DNA from: Clostridia bacterium
GTDB lineage: Bacteria > Bacillota > Clostridia > Christensenellales > Aristaeellaceae
Direction of reading: 5' to 3'
Length of the DNA: 57,198 nt
Assembly (NCBI GenBank): GCA_017526525.1
Contig: JAFXRG010000032.1
Location: 1 to 57,198 of the forward strand
Each line of letters begins with the position of its first letter. Position 1 is the first letter of the stretch. Positions 32,080-40,805 of this stretch are shown piece after piece. A model generated the notes under the pieces. That model had not been told where the DNA came from and did not search any database. It saw only the letters and a list, made by a program, of their open reading frames with translations. A program made the translations under genes and the position numbers.

Positions 32080-34545
32080 ATGGATACACAGAAAAGCAAA
32101 GCATCGCTGATTACAAAAACCGGGCTGGCAGCTTGTTTGCTGCTGGGCCTGGTTTTCATATTCCTCGGAATACGGGGCCGGCAGAAGCTTTCCTCGGAAG
32201 CGCTGAGCACGGAGGAAAGCTACCAGGCGATCTACGCCCTGTCGGGAGACCTGTCCGCTGCGTGGAACGACAGCCTGTCCGCGGACCTGGAAAGCCTCGG
32301 CGCCGAAGCGCGGAAGCCCCTGGAGGAAAAAGCCTCCGCGCTGCTGAAGGAAACCTGGGAAAGCCGTGAAGCCGGCGCGGGAGAACGGGCGGAACGCATC
32401 GGCGCGGAAAACGCCGGAACCCTGTGGAAGATGCTGTATGTTTCCGCCCTGGTAAACGGGCCCAAAACTTCCTCGGCCGTCCGCAAGTCGGTCATCGCGC
32501 TGCCGGCGGACAGCCGCTCCGCCCTCCGGCGGCAGCTGCTCCTCTGTATGGGGGATGAATCCCTTCCGGCGCCGGAAATCCTGGGAGATGCCCTGGAAGG
32601 GCTCACCGGTTCCGAGCGGCAGGCCGCCCTCCTGCAGTGGTTGGTCACCGCCTCCGGCGGAACAGAGGATCCGGTATCCGAACATGTCCGGGCCCTGAAA
32701 AAAAGCGTCCGGGACAAGAAAAGCCTGCTGACCGCCTTTGAAATGTGTGCGCGGGGCGAGCTTTCCTGGCTGTGGATGCTGATCATCAGCAACGCCAGTA
32801 CGGTCATCCTGGTCGGCGCGGTGCTGATCCTGGATGTGGTTCTCCTGGCCGCGCTGATGGCGGCGGACCGCCGGTGGGTGTTCAATGTCAAGTGGGGAAT
32901 CATCCTGCTGATCATTGACTTCCTGCTGCTTTTCCAGGTGCTGCCGGTGTTTTATATGGGCTTCCGGGGATTGTTCCCGGAGGGAACCTTCTCCCTGGAT
33001 ACCCTCCGGCGCCTGTTCAGCTATTCCCTGAACGCGGAGGCGCTGAAAAACACGCTGATCGCCGGTTTTTCCACCATGATTCTGGGAACCCTGATTGCTT
33101 TCCCGCTGGCCTGGCTGGTGGGCCGCACCAACCTGTACGGAAAAAAGTTTTTCCGCAGCCTGTTTATCATGACCTATATGGTTCCCCCCTATGTGGGCGC
33201 CATGGCCTGGCTGCGACTGATGAACCCGAACGTGGGCACGGTGAACCTCGTTCTGCGGTCCCTGTTCGGCCTGGGCGGAACCTCCGGGCCGCTGAACGTG
33301 TATACCCTGCCGGGGCTCATCTGGGTTCTGACCACCTTTTATTATCCCTATGCCTTTATCACCATCAGCCGGGCAATGGAAAAAATGGATCCCTCCCTGG
33401 AGGAAGCCGGCCGCATTTCCGGCGCGTCCCCGCTGAAAACCCTTTTCACGGTAACGCTTCCGATGATGCTTCCCTCCCTGATTGCCGGCGCGCTGCTGGT
33501 CTTCATTGCCGCCGCCAGCTGCTACGGAATTCCCTCCATTATCGGCACCCCCGGCAATGTCAGCACCGTCACAACGCGGATCATGGAATATGTGTCCATG
33601 GGGCAGCAAAGCATGAACGACGCCATTGGCCTGGCGCTGTTCCTGATGATTGTGGCGCTGGTGATTCTGTTCATCTCGGACGTGGTGCTGGCCCGCAGGC
33701 AGTATATTACGGTTTCCGGCAAGTCCGTGCAGCCGGCGCTGGTGGACCTGCGCCGCTGGCGCATTCCCCTCACGGTGGGGGTAGGCCTGTTTGCGGTCGT
33801 CATGGTGGTCATCCCCTTCGCCACCATCCTGTCCACCTCCCTCAAGGTGGATCTCGGCAAAAGCCTGCTGGTGCCGGGAAATTTCACCATCGCCAATTGG
33901 ACCTCCGTTTTTTCCCGCGCTGAAACCCTCAGCTGCCTGAAAAACTCCCTGATCTACGCGTCCGTCACCGCCACCGTGGGGCTGATCATTTCCTGCGTAA
34001 TGGGATATCTGCTGCAGCGCACCCGTATCCGGGGCCGGTCGATTCCGAACTTCCTGATTACCTTGGGCTCCGGCACGCCCTCGGTGGTCATCGCTCTGGG
34101 GCTGATCATGACCATGCGGGGAAGCTTCGGCATCAATATTTACAATACCGCCTATATCCTCATCATCGCCTACCTGATCAAATATCTGATGATGGGAATG
34201 CGCACGGTGGTCTCCGCCATGAGCCAGATTCATGTGTCCCTGGAAGAAAGCAGCCAGGTTTCCGGCGCCGGATGGCTGACCACCATGCTGAAAATCACCG
34301 GTCCCCTGATCTTCCCCTCCATCGCCGCAGGCTGGTTCCTGATCTTTATTCCCAGCTTCTACGAGCTGTCCATGACCACCCTGCTCTACACCAGCACCAC
34401 CAAAACCATCGGTTTCCAGCTGTATGAGTACTGGACCTTCACCAGCCAGCCCATGAGCTGTGCCATGGCTTTCGGAATCCTGCTGATCGTCATTCTGCTG
34501 AACTTTGTACTCAACCGCCTGACCAAAGGCAAATTCTCCATCTGA
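32080..34545 (+). CDS. Fused double-domain ABC permease (FbpB-like) with inserted extracytoplasmic domain
   Basis: One 821-residue chain carries two permease domains, as in FbpB/AfuB. After a first membrane helix (about 14-30) comes a charged, mostly helical stretch of about 200 residues (about 32-230) before the next helix. It has no recognised family and should lie outside the membrane. Permease domain 1 spans about 300-550 (EAGRISGASPLKTLF loop near 445) and domain 2 about 560-815 (EESSQVSGAGWLTTM loop near 725). ATG at 32080 with only a weak site, 27 bases after the binding-protein stop. The two coupling-helix loops fit a single ATPase pair. Confidence 0.9.
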   Translation: MDTQKSKASLITKTGLAACLLLGLVFIFLGIRGRQKLSSEALSTEESYQAIYALSGDLSAAWNDSLSADLESLGAEARKPLEEKASALLKETWESREAGAGERAERIGAENAGTLWKMLYVSALVNGPKTSSAVRKSVIALPADSRSALRRQLLLCMGDESLPAPEILGDALEGLTGSERQAALLQWLVTASGGTEDPVSEHVRALKKSVRDKKSLLTAFEMCARGELSWLWMLIISNASTVILVGAVLILDVVLLAALMAADRRWVFNVKWGIILLIIDFLLLFQVLPVFYMGFRGLFPEGTFSLDTLRRLFSYSLNAEALKNTLIAGFSTMILGTLIAFPLAWLVGRTNLYGKKFFRSLFIMTYMVPPYVGAMAWLRLMNPNVGTVNLVLRSLFGLGGTSGPLNVYTLPGLIWVLTTFYYPYAFITISRAMEKMDPSLEEAGRISGASPLKTLFTVTLPMMLPSLIAGALLVFIAAASCYGIPSIIGTPGNVSTVTTRIMEYVSMGQQSMNDAIGLALFLMIVALVILFISDVVLARRQYITVSGKSVQPALVDLRRWRIPLTVGVGLFAVVMVVIPFATILSTSLKVDLGKSLLVPGNFTIANWTSVFSRAETLSCLKNSLIYASVTATVGLIISCVMGYLLQRTRIRGRSIPNFLITLGSGTPSVVIALGLIMTMRGSFGINIYNTAYILIIAYLIKYLMMGMRTVVSAMSQIHVSLEESSQVSGAGWLTTMLKITGPLIFPSIAAGWFLIFIPSFYELSMTTLLYTSTTKTIGFQLYEYWTFTSQPMSCAMAFGILLIVILLNFVLNRLTKGKFSI

Positions 34546-34585
34546 GGCCAGGTTCCGCCTCCCGGGAAAGGAGTAAAAAGCACCG

Positions 34586-35659
34586 ATGTCAACCGTATCG
34601 ATCCGCCACATTTCCAAAGCGTTCGGAAAAAACATGGTCCTGAATGATTTCAATGAAACCTTTCAGGACGGGGAGTTCATCACCCTGCTGGGGCCTTCCG
34701 GCTGCGGCAAAACCACCATGCTGCGCATCATCGCGGGGTTTGAAAAGCCCACCGGCGGTGAACTGTATATCAACGATCAGCTGGTTTCCGGCGGGAAGAC
34801 CTTCCTGCCCCCGGAAAAGCGCGAAATCGGCATGGTATTCCAGAGCTATGCCGTCTGGCCCCATATGAACGTGTTTGATAACGTCGCCTACCCCCTGCGG
34901 ATCCAGAAACAGGATAAAAACCAAATCCGGGATGCGGTAAACCGGGTGCTGGAAACCGTCCATCTGACCCAGTATGCGGACCGGCTTCCCAGCCAGCTGT
35001 CCGGCGGCCAGCAGCAGCGTGTAGCCCTGGCCCGGGCCCTGGTGGCTTCTCCGAAGCTGATGCTGCTGGATGAACCCCTCAGCAACCTGGATGCGAAGCT
35101 GCGGGAATCCATGCGCTTTGAAATCAAGGAGATCCAGCGGAAAACCGGCATCACTGTCGTGTACGTCACCCATGACCAGACCGAGGCCATGGCCATGAGC
35201 GACCGGATCTTCCTGATCAACCGCGGGGTGGTGCAGCAGAGCGGAACGCCCCGGGAAATCTACAACCATCCGGTCAGTCCCTTTGTGGCTGACTTCCTGG
35301 GAAAAGTGGACTTTTTCCGTGGAGAGGCCGGCAGCGGAAAAATCATTTTCCCGGCCATGGCCGGCCAGGCCGTTTCCTATGACGGCAGCATTACCGGAAA
35401 AGCCATCGCCGCCATCCGGCCTGAAAATCTTTATCTGTCAGAAGACGGCCCCCTTTCCGGAAAACTGGAAAAGTTGTATTATCTCGGAGACGTGAATGAC
35501 TGCCGGATCCAGATCGGAGATACCCTGGTCCGGGTCACCGTCCCCGGCTATCTGCTGGATACCCTGCAGACAGGCCAGGACGTCCGGTTGCAGATCCGGA
35601 ACCTGATGGTCTTCCCGGATGACGGACAGCTGGAGCAGGACCTGTCGATCCGCACCTGA
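34586..35659 (+). CDS. ABC transporter ATP-binding protein (FbpC/PotA-like)
   Basis: ATPase of the importer, 357 residues. Walker A GPSGCGKTT (36-44), Q-loop VFQSYAVWPH, signature LSGGQQQR (about 138-145), Walker B LMLLDEPLSNLD and switch VTHDQTEA. A C-terminal regulatory TOBE-like domain runs from about 245 to the end. ATG with AAAGGAG upstream, 40 bases after the permease gene. Close to iron, polyamine and AEP transporters; the substrate remains unknown. It ends 46 bases before butyrate kinase. Confidence 0.93.
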   Translation: MSTVSIRHISKAFGKNMVLNDFNETFQDGEFITLLGPSGCGKTTMLRIIAGFEKPTGGELYINDQLVSGGKTFLPPEKREIGMVFQSYAVWPHMNVFDNVAYPLRIQKQDKNQIRDAVNRVLETVHLTQYADRLPSQLSGGQQQRVALARALVASPKLMLLDEPLSNLDAKLRESMRFEIKEIQRKTGITVVYVTHDQTEAMAMSDRIFLINRGVVQQSGTPREIYNHPVSPFVADFLGKVDFFRGEAGSGKIIFPAMAGQAVSYDGSITGKAIAAIRPENLYLSEDGPLSGKLEKLYYLGDVNDCRIQIGDTLVRVTVPGYLLDTLQTGQDVRLQIRNLMVFPDDGQLEQDLSIRT

Positions 35660-35705
35660 CCGGGATCACCGGCAATCAAAACAGAAAAGAGGAAACGGAA
35701 TCAAT

Positions 35706-36824
35706 ATGGAAAGCGAAAAAATCTTCAGGCTGCTGGTCATCAATCCCGGCTCAACCTCCACCAAAATCAGCCTTTTTGAAAATGAAACGGAGCGGTTCTG
35801 CGACAGCCGGTTCCATGACGCGCCGGTTCTGCTGCAGTATCCGCATGTGAATGACCAGGTGCCCTTCCGTTATCAGGTCATTCTGGAAATGCTGGCCGAA
35901 CAGGGAACCGACCCCTCAGATATTGACGTATTTGTGGGCCGGGGCGGCAGTGCCTGCACCCAGCCCAGCGGCGTCACCGTGATCGATCAGAAGCTGTATG
36001 AGGATACAGCCGCTGCCGTCGGCGGCAGCGAGCATGCCGCCAAGCTGGGGGTCATGCTGGCCTGGAAATTCGCCCAGGCCTATCAACGGCCGGCCTATAC
36101 GCTGAACCCCACCAACGTGGATGAATTCTGCGATTATGCGCGCCTGACGGGCATCCGCGGCCTCTACCGCGTTTCCCATTCCCATTTCCTGAACCACAAG
36201 GCGGTTGCCCAGGCCCATGCCGCGGCCCTGGGCAAGCCCTATGAGGAATGCAACCTGATCACCGCGCATATTGACGGCGGCGTCACCATCGGCGCCCACA
36301 GCGGCGGACGGATGATCGACGGCACCATGGGCGCCGACGGCGAAGGCCCCTTCGCTCCCACCCGGATCGGCAGCGTCCCGGTGCTGGAGCTGCTGGACTA
36401 TATCGAAGCGCATTCCGTGGAGGAGGTCCGGCGGATGTGTTCCCGTTCCGGCGGATTCGTCAGCCTTTTCGGCACCTCCAATTCCGATACCGTCCACGCA
36501 CTGGTGGAGCAGGGGGATAAAAAGGCCGTGCTGGTCTGGAACACCCTGATCTACCAGATTTCCAAAAGCATCGGGGAAATGAGCGCCGTCCTCTGCGGAA
36601 AAGTCGATGCCATTGTGCTCACCGGCGGCCTCATGCGCTTTGAGGATATCGCCGCCGGAATCCGGGAACGGTGCGGATGGATCGCCCCGATCCGGGTGTA
36701 TCCGGGGGAAATGGAACAGGAAACCATGGGTCTCTCCGTTCTGAAGGTCCTGCGGGGCGAGGCAAAGGCCATGATCTACAGCGGCAAAAACGTCTGGCAG
36801 GGATTTGAAGGCATCTCCTTCTGA
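35706..36824 (+). CDS. buk: Butyrate kinase
   Basis: Acetokinase-superfamily enzyme, 372 residues, close to the usual 355. It interconverts butyryl phosphate and ADP with butyrate and ATP; relatives use isobutyrate or other branched acids. N-terminal INPGSTSTKISLF (phosphate motif), GRGGSACTQPSG and the central AHIDGGVTIGAHSGGRMID are typical. The ATG at 35706 is reached from a frame open further upstream; the upstream part overlaps the ATPase gene and is not conserved. No phosphotransbutyrylase gene is next to it, and its position after a transporter operon is odd. A strong terminator follows. Confidence 0.92.
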   Translation: MESEKIFRLLVINPGSTSTKISLFENETERFCDSRFHDAPVLLQYPHVNDQVPFRYQVILEMLAEQGTDPSDIDVFVGRGGSACTQPSGVTVIDQKLYEDTAAAVGGSEHAAKLGVMLAWKFAQAYQRPAYTLNPTNVDEFCDYARLTGIRGLYRVSHSHFLNHKAVAQAHAAALGKPYEECNLITAHIDGGVTIGAHSGGRMIDGTMGADGEGPFAPTRIGSVPVLELLDYIEAHSVEEVRRMCSRSGGFVSLFGTSNSDTVHALVEQGDKKAVLVWNTLIYQISKSIGEMSAVLCGKVDAIVLTGGLMRFEDIAAGIRERCGWIAPIRVYPGEMEQETMGLSVLKVLRGEAKAMIYSGKNVWQGFEGISF

Positions 36825-36884
36825 GGCGTTTCCCGGTCTTCCGGTTCGGTTATCCGATCAGTTTTTTCTGCTGCAGCAGCTGCT

Positions 36885-36929
36885 CCCGGATGCGGAAAAA
36901 TTCATCCGCCTCCGGGTTTTCTGTTTTTT
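36885..36929 (+). terminator. Terminator after butyrate kinase
   Basis: CCCGGATGCGG and CCGCCTCCGGG form an 11-bp stem with one mismatch and a 10-base loop, followed by TTTTCTGTTTTTT. Confidence 0.88.
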
Positions 36930-36965
36930 CCGCCGTGCGGACTCCCTTTTCCGCCGCCGTTTTCT

Positions 36966-36995
36966 TTGACGGCGTCTTTCCGCATATGGTATGAT
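36966..36995 (+). promoter_or_regulatory. Promoter of the zinc-ribbon Nudix gene
   Basis: TTGACG (36966-36971) and TATGAT (36990-36995) are 18 bases apart, followed by a leader of about 88 nt before the ATG at 37091. Confidence 0.7.
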
Positions 36996-37090
36996 ATGCC
37001 CGTTCACCTGATCACCCGAAAACAGAAAACCGGCCCTTCCAGGTTCCGGATCCTGCGGAAAAGGCGGAAGCCGCCGGAAAGGAATAAAGC

Positions 37091-37582
37091 ATGAAATATT
37101 GTCAGGAATGCGGAACCGCGCTGGTTCCGAAGCCGCTGGAGCATGAGGGAATCATCCCCTTCTGTCCGAAATGCGGAGATTATCGCTTTCCGATGTACAA
37201 CGTTGCCGTCAGCATGATTGTCGTCAATGAATCAAACCGGAACCTGCTCCTGGTCAAACAGTACGGAAAGGATTTTTACCGTCTGGTTGCCGGATATGTC
37301 AATCGTACGGAAATCCTGGAAGACGCGGTCGTGCGTGAGCTGAAGGAGGAAACCGGGCTGACGGCGGATCGGACGGTTTTTAACCGTACGCGTTTTTTCG
37401 AGCCCTCCAATACGCTGATGTGCAACTTTACGGTCTATGTGAAGGATGACCGGGAAATGAATCCGAATGAGGAAATTGACTCCTTCGGATGGTTTTCCTT
37501 CGGGGAAGCCCGGAAAAATATCAATCCGGAAAAACTGGCCGGGCGCTTCCTGAACGCGTTTCTGGATGACCTCGGCGTCTGA
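37091..37582 (+). CDS. Zinc-ribbon Nudix hydrolase
   Basis: Nudix pyrophosphohydrolase of 163 residues with an N-terminal zinc ribbon (Cys4, Cys7, Cys25, Cys28), like the C-terminal half of NADH pyrophosphatase NudC. The Nudix box reads from Gly-Tyr in GYVNRTEILED through REL-EETG and keeps the metal-binding glutamates. The NudC-specific SQPWPFPxS motif is not present, so the substrate (NAD(H), capped RNA or another nucleotide) is open. ATG with AAAGGAA upstream, own promoter. Confidence 0.92.
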   Translation: MKYCQECGTALVPKPLEHEGIIPFCPKCGDYRFPMYNVAVSMIVVNESNRNLLLVKQYGKDFYRLVAGYVNRTEILEDAVVRELKEETGLTADRTVFNRTRFFEPSNTLMCNFTVYVKDDREMNPNEEIDSFGWFSFGEARKNINPEKLAGRFLNAFLDDLGV

Positions 37583-37716
37583 GCGAAATTCTTTTGGCCT
37601 GCAGGAAAATCCTGTCCGGAAACCGTGGAACAGAGGCCTTCCTGTGATATAATGGAACGTAAAAAAGATTGTTTGCATATCAGCACCCGATCGGACCCAT
37701 TGCGGAAGGCAGGTTA

Positions 37717-39987
37717 ATGAGCATGAAAAAGAGGAGCGGCACTCCCCTCATCGCACAGATCAAAACGGTCTGGCATGATCTGAATCAGACGATCTATGTG
37801 GGCGATCGCCTGCGGGAAAACCTGTCCGCCCTGACCTTTGTCAGCATCTTTACGATGCTGCTGGGGCTGGTGCTGATCGTGTACAATTTTTTGATCCAAC
37901 GTCTTCCCTTCTCGGATGTTGCGGTGCTGATGTCCTTTGTCACGTTCGCAGCCGGCGCCGCGTGCGCCTTCTGCAGCCGGGTTCTGAAAAAGCGGGAAAT
38001 CGCCATTCTGATTCCCACGCTGTTCTGCGTGGTGGTGTTCACGGTTTACGCCGTCACCGGGTACCTGGAAGGCACGGGCATTCTCTGGTCCCTGCTGCTG
38101 CCCATCGGAATGTGTTATTTTATTTCGGTCAAGCTTGGAATCCTTCTCTCCCTGTATTATTCCCTGCTGTATTTTCTGTTGGCATTTACCCCCCTCGGAG
38201 CCCGGGTGGCCGCCTATTACACGCCTGCCTTTATGATCCGTTTTCCCCTGGCGTATTTCAGTCTTTCGGTCTTCACCGCCATTGCCATGATCCAGTACCA
38301 CCGTTATGTGCTGCTGGAAATCCGGTATACCGAGCGGCTGAACGCGGAAGTCGCCCGCCAGACCGCCGTGGCGGAAGAGCGTGCCCGGAAAATCGAGGAA
38401 ATGTCTTTCCTGACCATCCAGACGCTGGCCAACGCCATCGACGCGAAGGACCCCTATACCAAAGGCCATTCCACCCGCGTCAGCCAGTATTCCGTCCGGA
38501 TCGCGGAAAAGCTGGGCTGGAATCCGGAACGGATCAGCGACCTGCGGTATGCCGCGCTGCTCCATGATATCGGAAAAATCGGCGTGCCCGATTCGATCCT
38601 CAACAATCCGAAAAAGCTTTCGGAAGTGGAATATTCCATCATCAAATCCCATACCACCATGGGCGGTGATATCCTGCGGGACCGCACCATGATCCGCTCG
38701 GCGGAGGACGTCGCCCGCTGTCACCACGAACGTTTCGACGGCCGGGGATATCCCGCCGGGCTGAAGGGCGCGGAAATCTCCGAGGAAGCGCGGATTGTCG
38801 CCATTGCCGATGCCTTTGACGCCATGTCGTCCAACCGTATTTACCGGAAAGCCTGTGACCCGGAATACATTCGCCGCGAACTGGAACAGGGCAGGGGCAC
38901 CCAGTTCGATCCGGAATTTACCGGAATCTTTCTTCAGCTGCTGAAGGAAGGCGTGCTGGATGAAATCCTGCAAAAGGACACGCCCGAAAACACCGGCAGC
39001 GCGGAATCCCCCTCCGCGCTGCTGCAGGAGGTGGTGGAGGCCTTTGCTGCCCAGAATGCGGCGGATTCCGTGGATATCACCACCGGGGTCATGTCCCGTT
39101 CCGCGGGGGAAGGCGCCATCGCCAAGCGGATGCAGCAGGAATCCGGCTGCTTTGCCTTTGTGGATATGGATAATCTCAAAAAAATCAACGATACCCTCGG
39201 CCATGAAGCCGGCGACAAAGCGCTTCGGCAGTTGGGCGAAACCCTCCGGGCCTGCCTGGGAGAGGAAAACCTCTGCTGCCGTCTGGGCGGGGATGAATTC
39301 CTTCTCTTCCTGCCGGGCTTCACCCGGGAAGCCGCCGAAAAGCAGATCCGGATCCTTATCAGCAAATTCAACGAAAACAAAGCGTCAGACCCCGTCACCT
39401 CCATCGCCACCCTGTCCGCCGGCCTGGTCATGTGCACCCCTTCCGATACCTATCTGACCGCCTACAACCGGGCGGACAAAGCCCTTTACCATGTCAAGCA
39501 GAACGGCAAAAACGGCTACAGCTTCTTCAATGAGGAAAGCGAACTCGATACCACGGACGTGAACCGCCTGGTTCCGGGAATCCGGTCCGCCGGCCGGTAC
39601 GACGGCGGCCTGAACGTGGAATACCGGCATTTTGCCAGGCTCTATGATTTCATTGAAAACCTGGAAAGCCGGTTCTCCCAGCCCTTCAAGCTGGTCCTGA
39701 TTACCCTGACCCCTGCCGAGGGAACCGGCATCCATATTGAAGAACAGGAAAAAGCCATGTATTATATGGAACAGGCCATCCGCCAGACGATCCGGGGCGT
39801 GGATGTACTGACGCGCTACAGCAGCCGGCAGTACCTGGTGATCCTGGTGGGCGCCAAGGCCGAGGGCGTGCAGGGCGCTGTGGACCGGATTTTCCGCGGC
39901 TATTACAAAATGAACGGCAGCGGATCCTTTATGCCGGGCTTTACCGTAGCCGATCCGGAGGAAGCCAAGGAACGCGGCACCCTGTAA
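37717..39987 (+). CDS. Membrane HD-GYP / GGDEF cyclic-di-GMP protein
   Basis: Signalling protein of 756 residues that could both make and break cyclic di-GMP. About six membrane helices (about 30-210) and a short linker come first. An HD-GYP phosphodiesterase domain follows (about 235-425; HDIGKIGVPD and HHERFDGRGYP intact). A GGDEF domain (about 460-610) has an intact RLGGDEF motif and no RxxD inhibitory site before it. A C-terminal region (about 640-756) resembles a degenerate GGDEF domain lacking the motif. The ATG at 37717 follows an AGGTTA-type site; a second ATG is at 37723. A perfect TATAAT at 37648-37653 is upstream, with a poor -35. Which activity dominates is unknown. Confidence 0.93.
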   Translation: MSMKKRSGTPLIAQIKTVWHDLNQTIYVGDRLRENLSALTFVSIFTMLLGLVLIVYNFLIQRLPFSDVAVLMSFVTFAAGAACAFCSRVLKKREIAILIPTLFCVVVFTVYAVTGYLEGTGILWSLLLPIGMCYFISVKLGILLSLYYSLLYFLLAFTPLGARVAAYYTPAFMIRFPLAYFSLSVFTAIAMIQYHRYVLLEIRYTERLNAEVARQTAVAEERARKIEEMSFLTIQTLANAIDAKDPYTKGHSTRVSQYSVRIAEKLGWNPERISDLRYAALLHDIGKIGVPDSILNNPKKLSEVEYSIIKSHTTMGGDILRDRTMIRSAEDVARCHHERFDGRGYPAGLKGAEISEEARIVAIADAFDAMSSNRIYRKACDPEYIRRELEQGRGTQFDPEFTGIFLQLLKEGVLDEILQKDTPENTGSAESPSALLQEVVEAFAAQNAADSVDITTGVMSRSAGEGAIAKRMQQESGCFAFVDMDNLKKINDTLGHEAGDKALRQLGETLRACLGEENLCCRLGGDEFLLFLPGFTREAAEKQIRILISKFNENKASDPVTSIATLSAGLVMCTPSDTYLTAYNRADKALYHVKQNGKNGYSFFNEESELDTTDVNRLVPGIRSAGRYDGGLNVEYRHFARLYDFIENLESRFSQPFKLVLITLTPAEGTGIHIEEQEKAMYYMEQAIRQTIRGVDVLTRYSSRQYLVILVGAKAEGVQGAVDRIFRGYYKMNGSGSFMPGFTVADPEEAKERGTL

Positions 39988-40032
39988 CCGGCGGCCGCCC
40001 GGTCAGAAAGCAGACAAATCAGGAGGATTCAG

Positions 40033-40656
40033 ATGAAACCCATTGAAGAAAATTCCCGCTGGGATCCGGAGCAGGCCGACCGCCAGGCGCGGCTCAGCAA
40101 TTTCCGGCTGCTGGCGGTCATCCTGCTCATCGCCGCCCTCGGCGGAGCATGGCTGATGTTGTCCGCAGCCTACCAGAAGAAAACCGGTGAGGTGCAGCTG
40201 AACGCTTCCATGACCTTTGAGGAAGCGGACCGGGCCCTTCTGGAAGCGGGTTTCCGCCCGATGAGTGAAAGCCGCCGGCAGGGAAACACCTCCTTCCGCA
40301 CCTATGACAGCCGGGAAGTCTTTGGCTTCATGCCGGTATATTCCACCCTGGAAACTTCCGGGCATGAATCCGAAAAATGGCTTCGGCTGAGCCATGTCTT
40401 TGAGGAAAGCGGAAACCACGCCGCGGCCGATCCGGGCGAAATCTGCCGGAAACTGACAGAAGATCTTACCCGGCAGTACGGCAGTCCGAAGGAAATCAGC
40501 AATGCCGCGGGAAAAACCTGGCAATGGGAAAGACAGGACCGCAGCGTAATCTCCCTGGGATATATCATGCAGTCAGTGCCGATGCTCAGTTATCTCTGGA
40601 CCGTCGTCGGCCCCTCCGCGGTCAGCCGGCTGCCGGAATCCTTCCCTGCCCCCTGA
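40033..40656 (+). CDS. Hypothetical single-pass membrane protein
   Basis: 207 residues I cannot assign. It has a short charged N terminus, one membrane helix (about 25-45) and a soluble C-terminal region of about 160 residues, probably outside, with no cysteines. ATG with AGGAGG eight bases upstream, 45 bases after the HD-GYP/GGDEF gene and on the same strand, so it is probably cotranscribed with it. A role linked to the c-di-GMP protein is only suggested by position. Confidence 0.85.
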   Translation: MKPIEENSRWDPEQADRQARLSNFRLLAVILLIAALGGAWLMLSAAYQKKTGEVQLNASMTFEEADRALLEAGFRPMSESRRQGNTSFRTYDSREVFGFMPVYSTLETSGHESEKWLRLSHVFEESGNHAAADPGEICRKLTEDLTRQYGSPKEISNAAGKTWQWERQDRSVISLGYIMQSVPMLSYLWTVVGPSAVSRLPESFPAP

Positions 40657-40742
40657 AAAAAGGCTCCGGTTTTCTCCTGCCGGGATCACCCTTTTTGGGC
40701 TCTTTCCCTCCGTACATTCTTTGTTTTTTGAAGTCCGCAGGA

Positions 40743-40771
40743 TTGAGCAGCTTCCCAAAAAGTGGTAGAAT
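40743..40771 (+). promoter_or_regulatory. Promoter of the second GGDEF gene
   Basis: TTGAGC (40743-40748) and TAGAAT (40766-40771) are 17 bases apart. Transcription would begin near 40778, only 10 bases before the ATG at 40788, which supports use of the TTG at 40806. Confidence 0.65.
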
Positions 40772-40805
40772 AATCTGTAATATTTTTATGGAGGTACCCT
40801 CCCCC

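Noticed and set aside
30955-34653. A 1,232-codon open frame on the minus strand opposite the ABC transporter genes
   Set aside because: It lies opposite three clear transporter genes, has low-complexity His/Gln/Gly-rich product with no domain, and no ribosome binding site. GC-rich third positions open such frames throughout this window.
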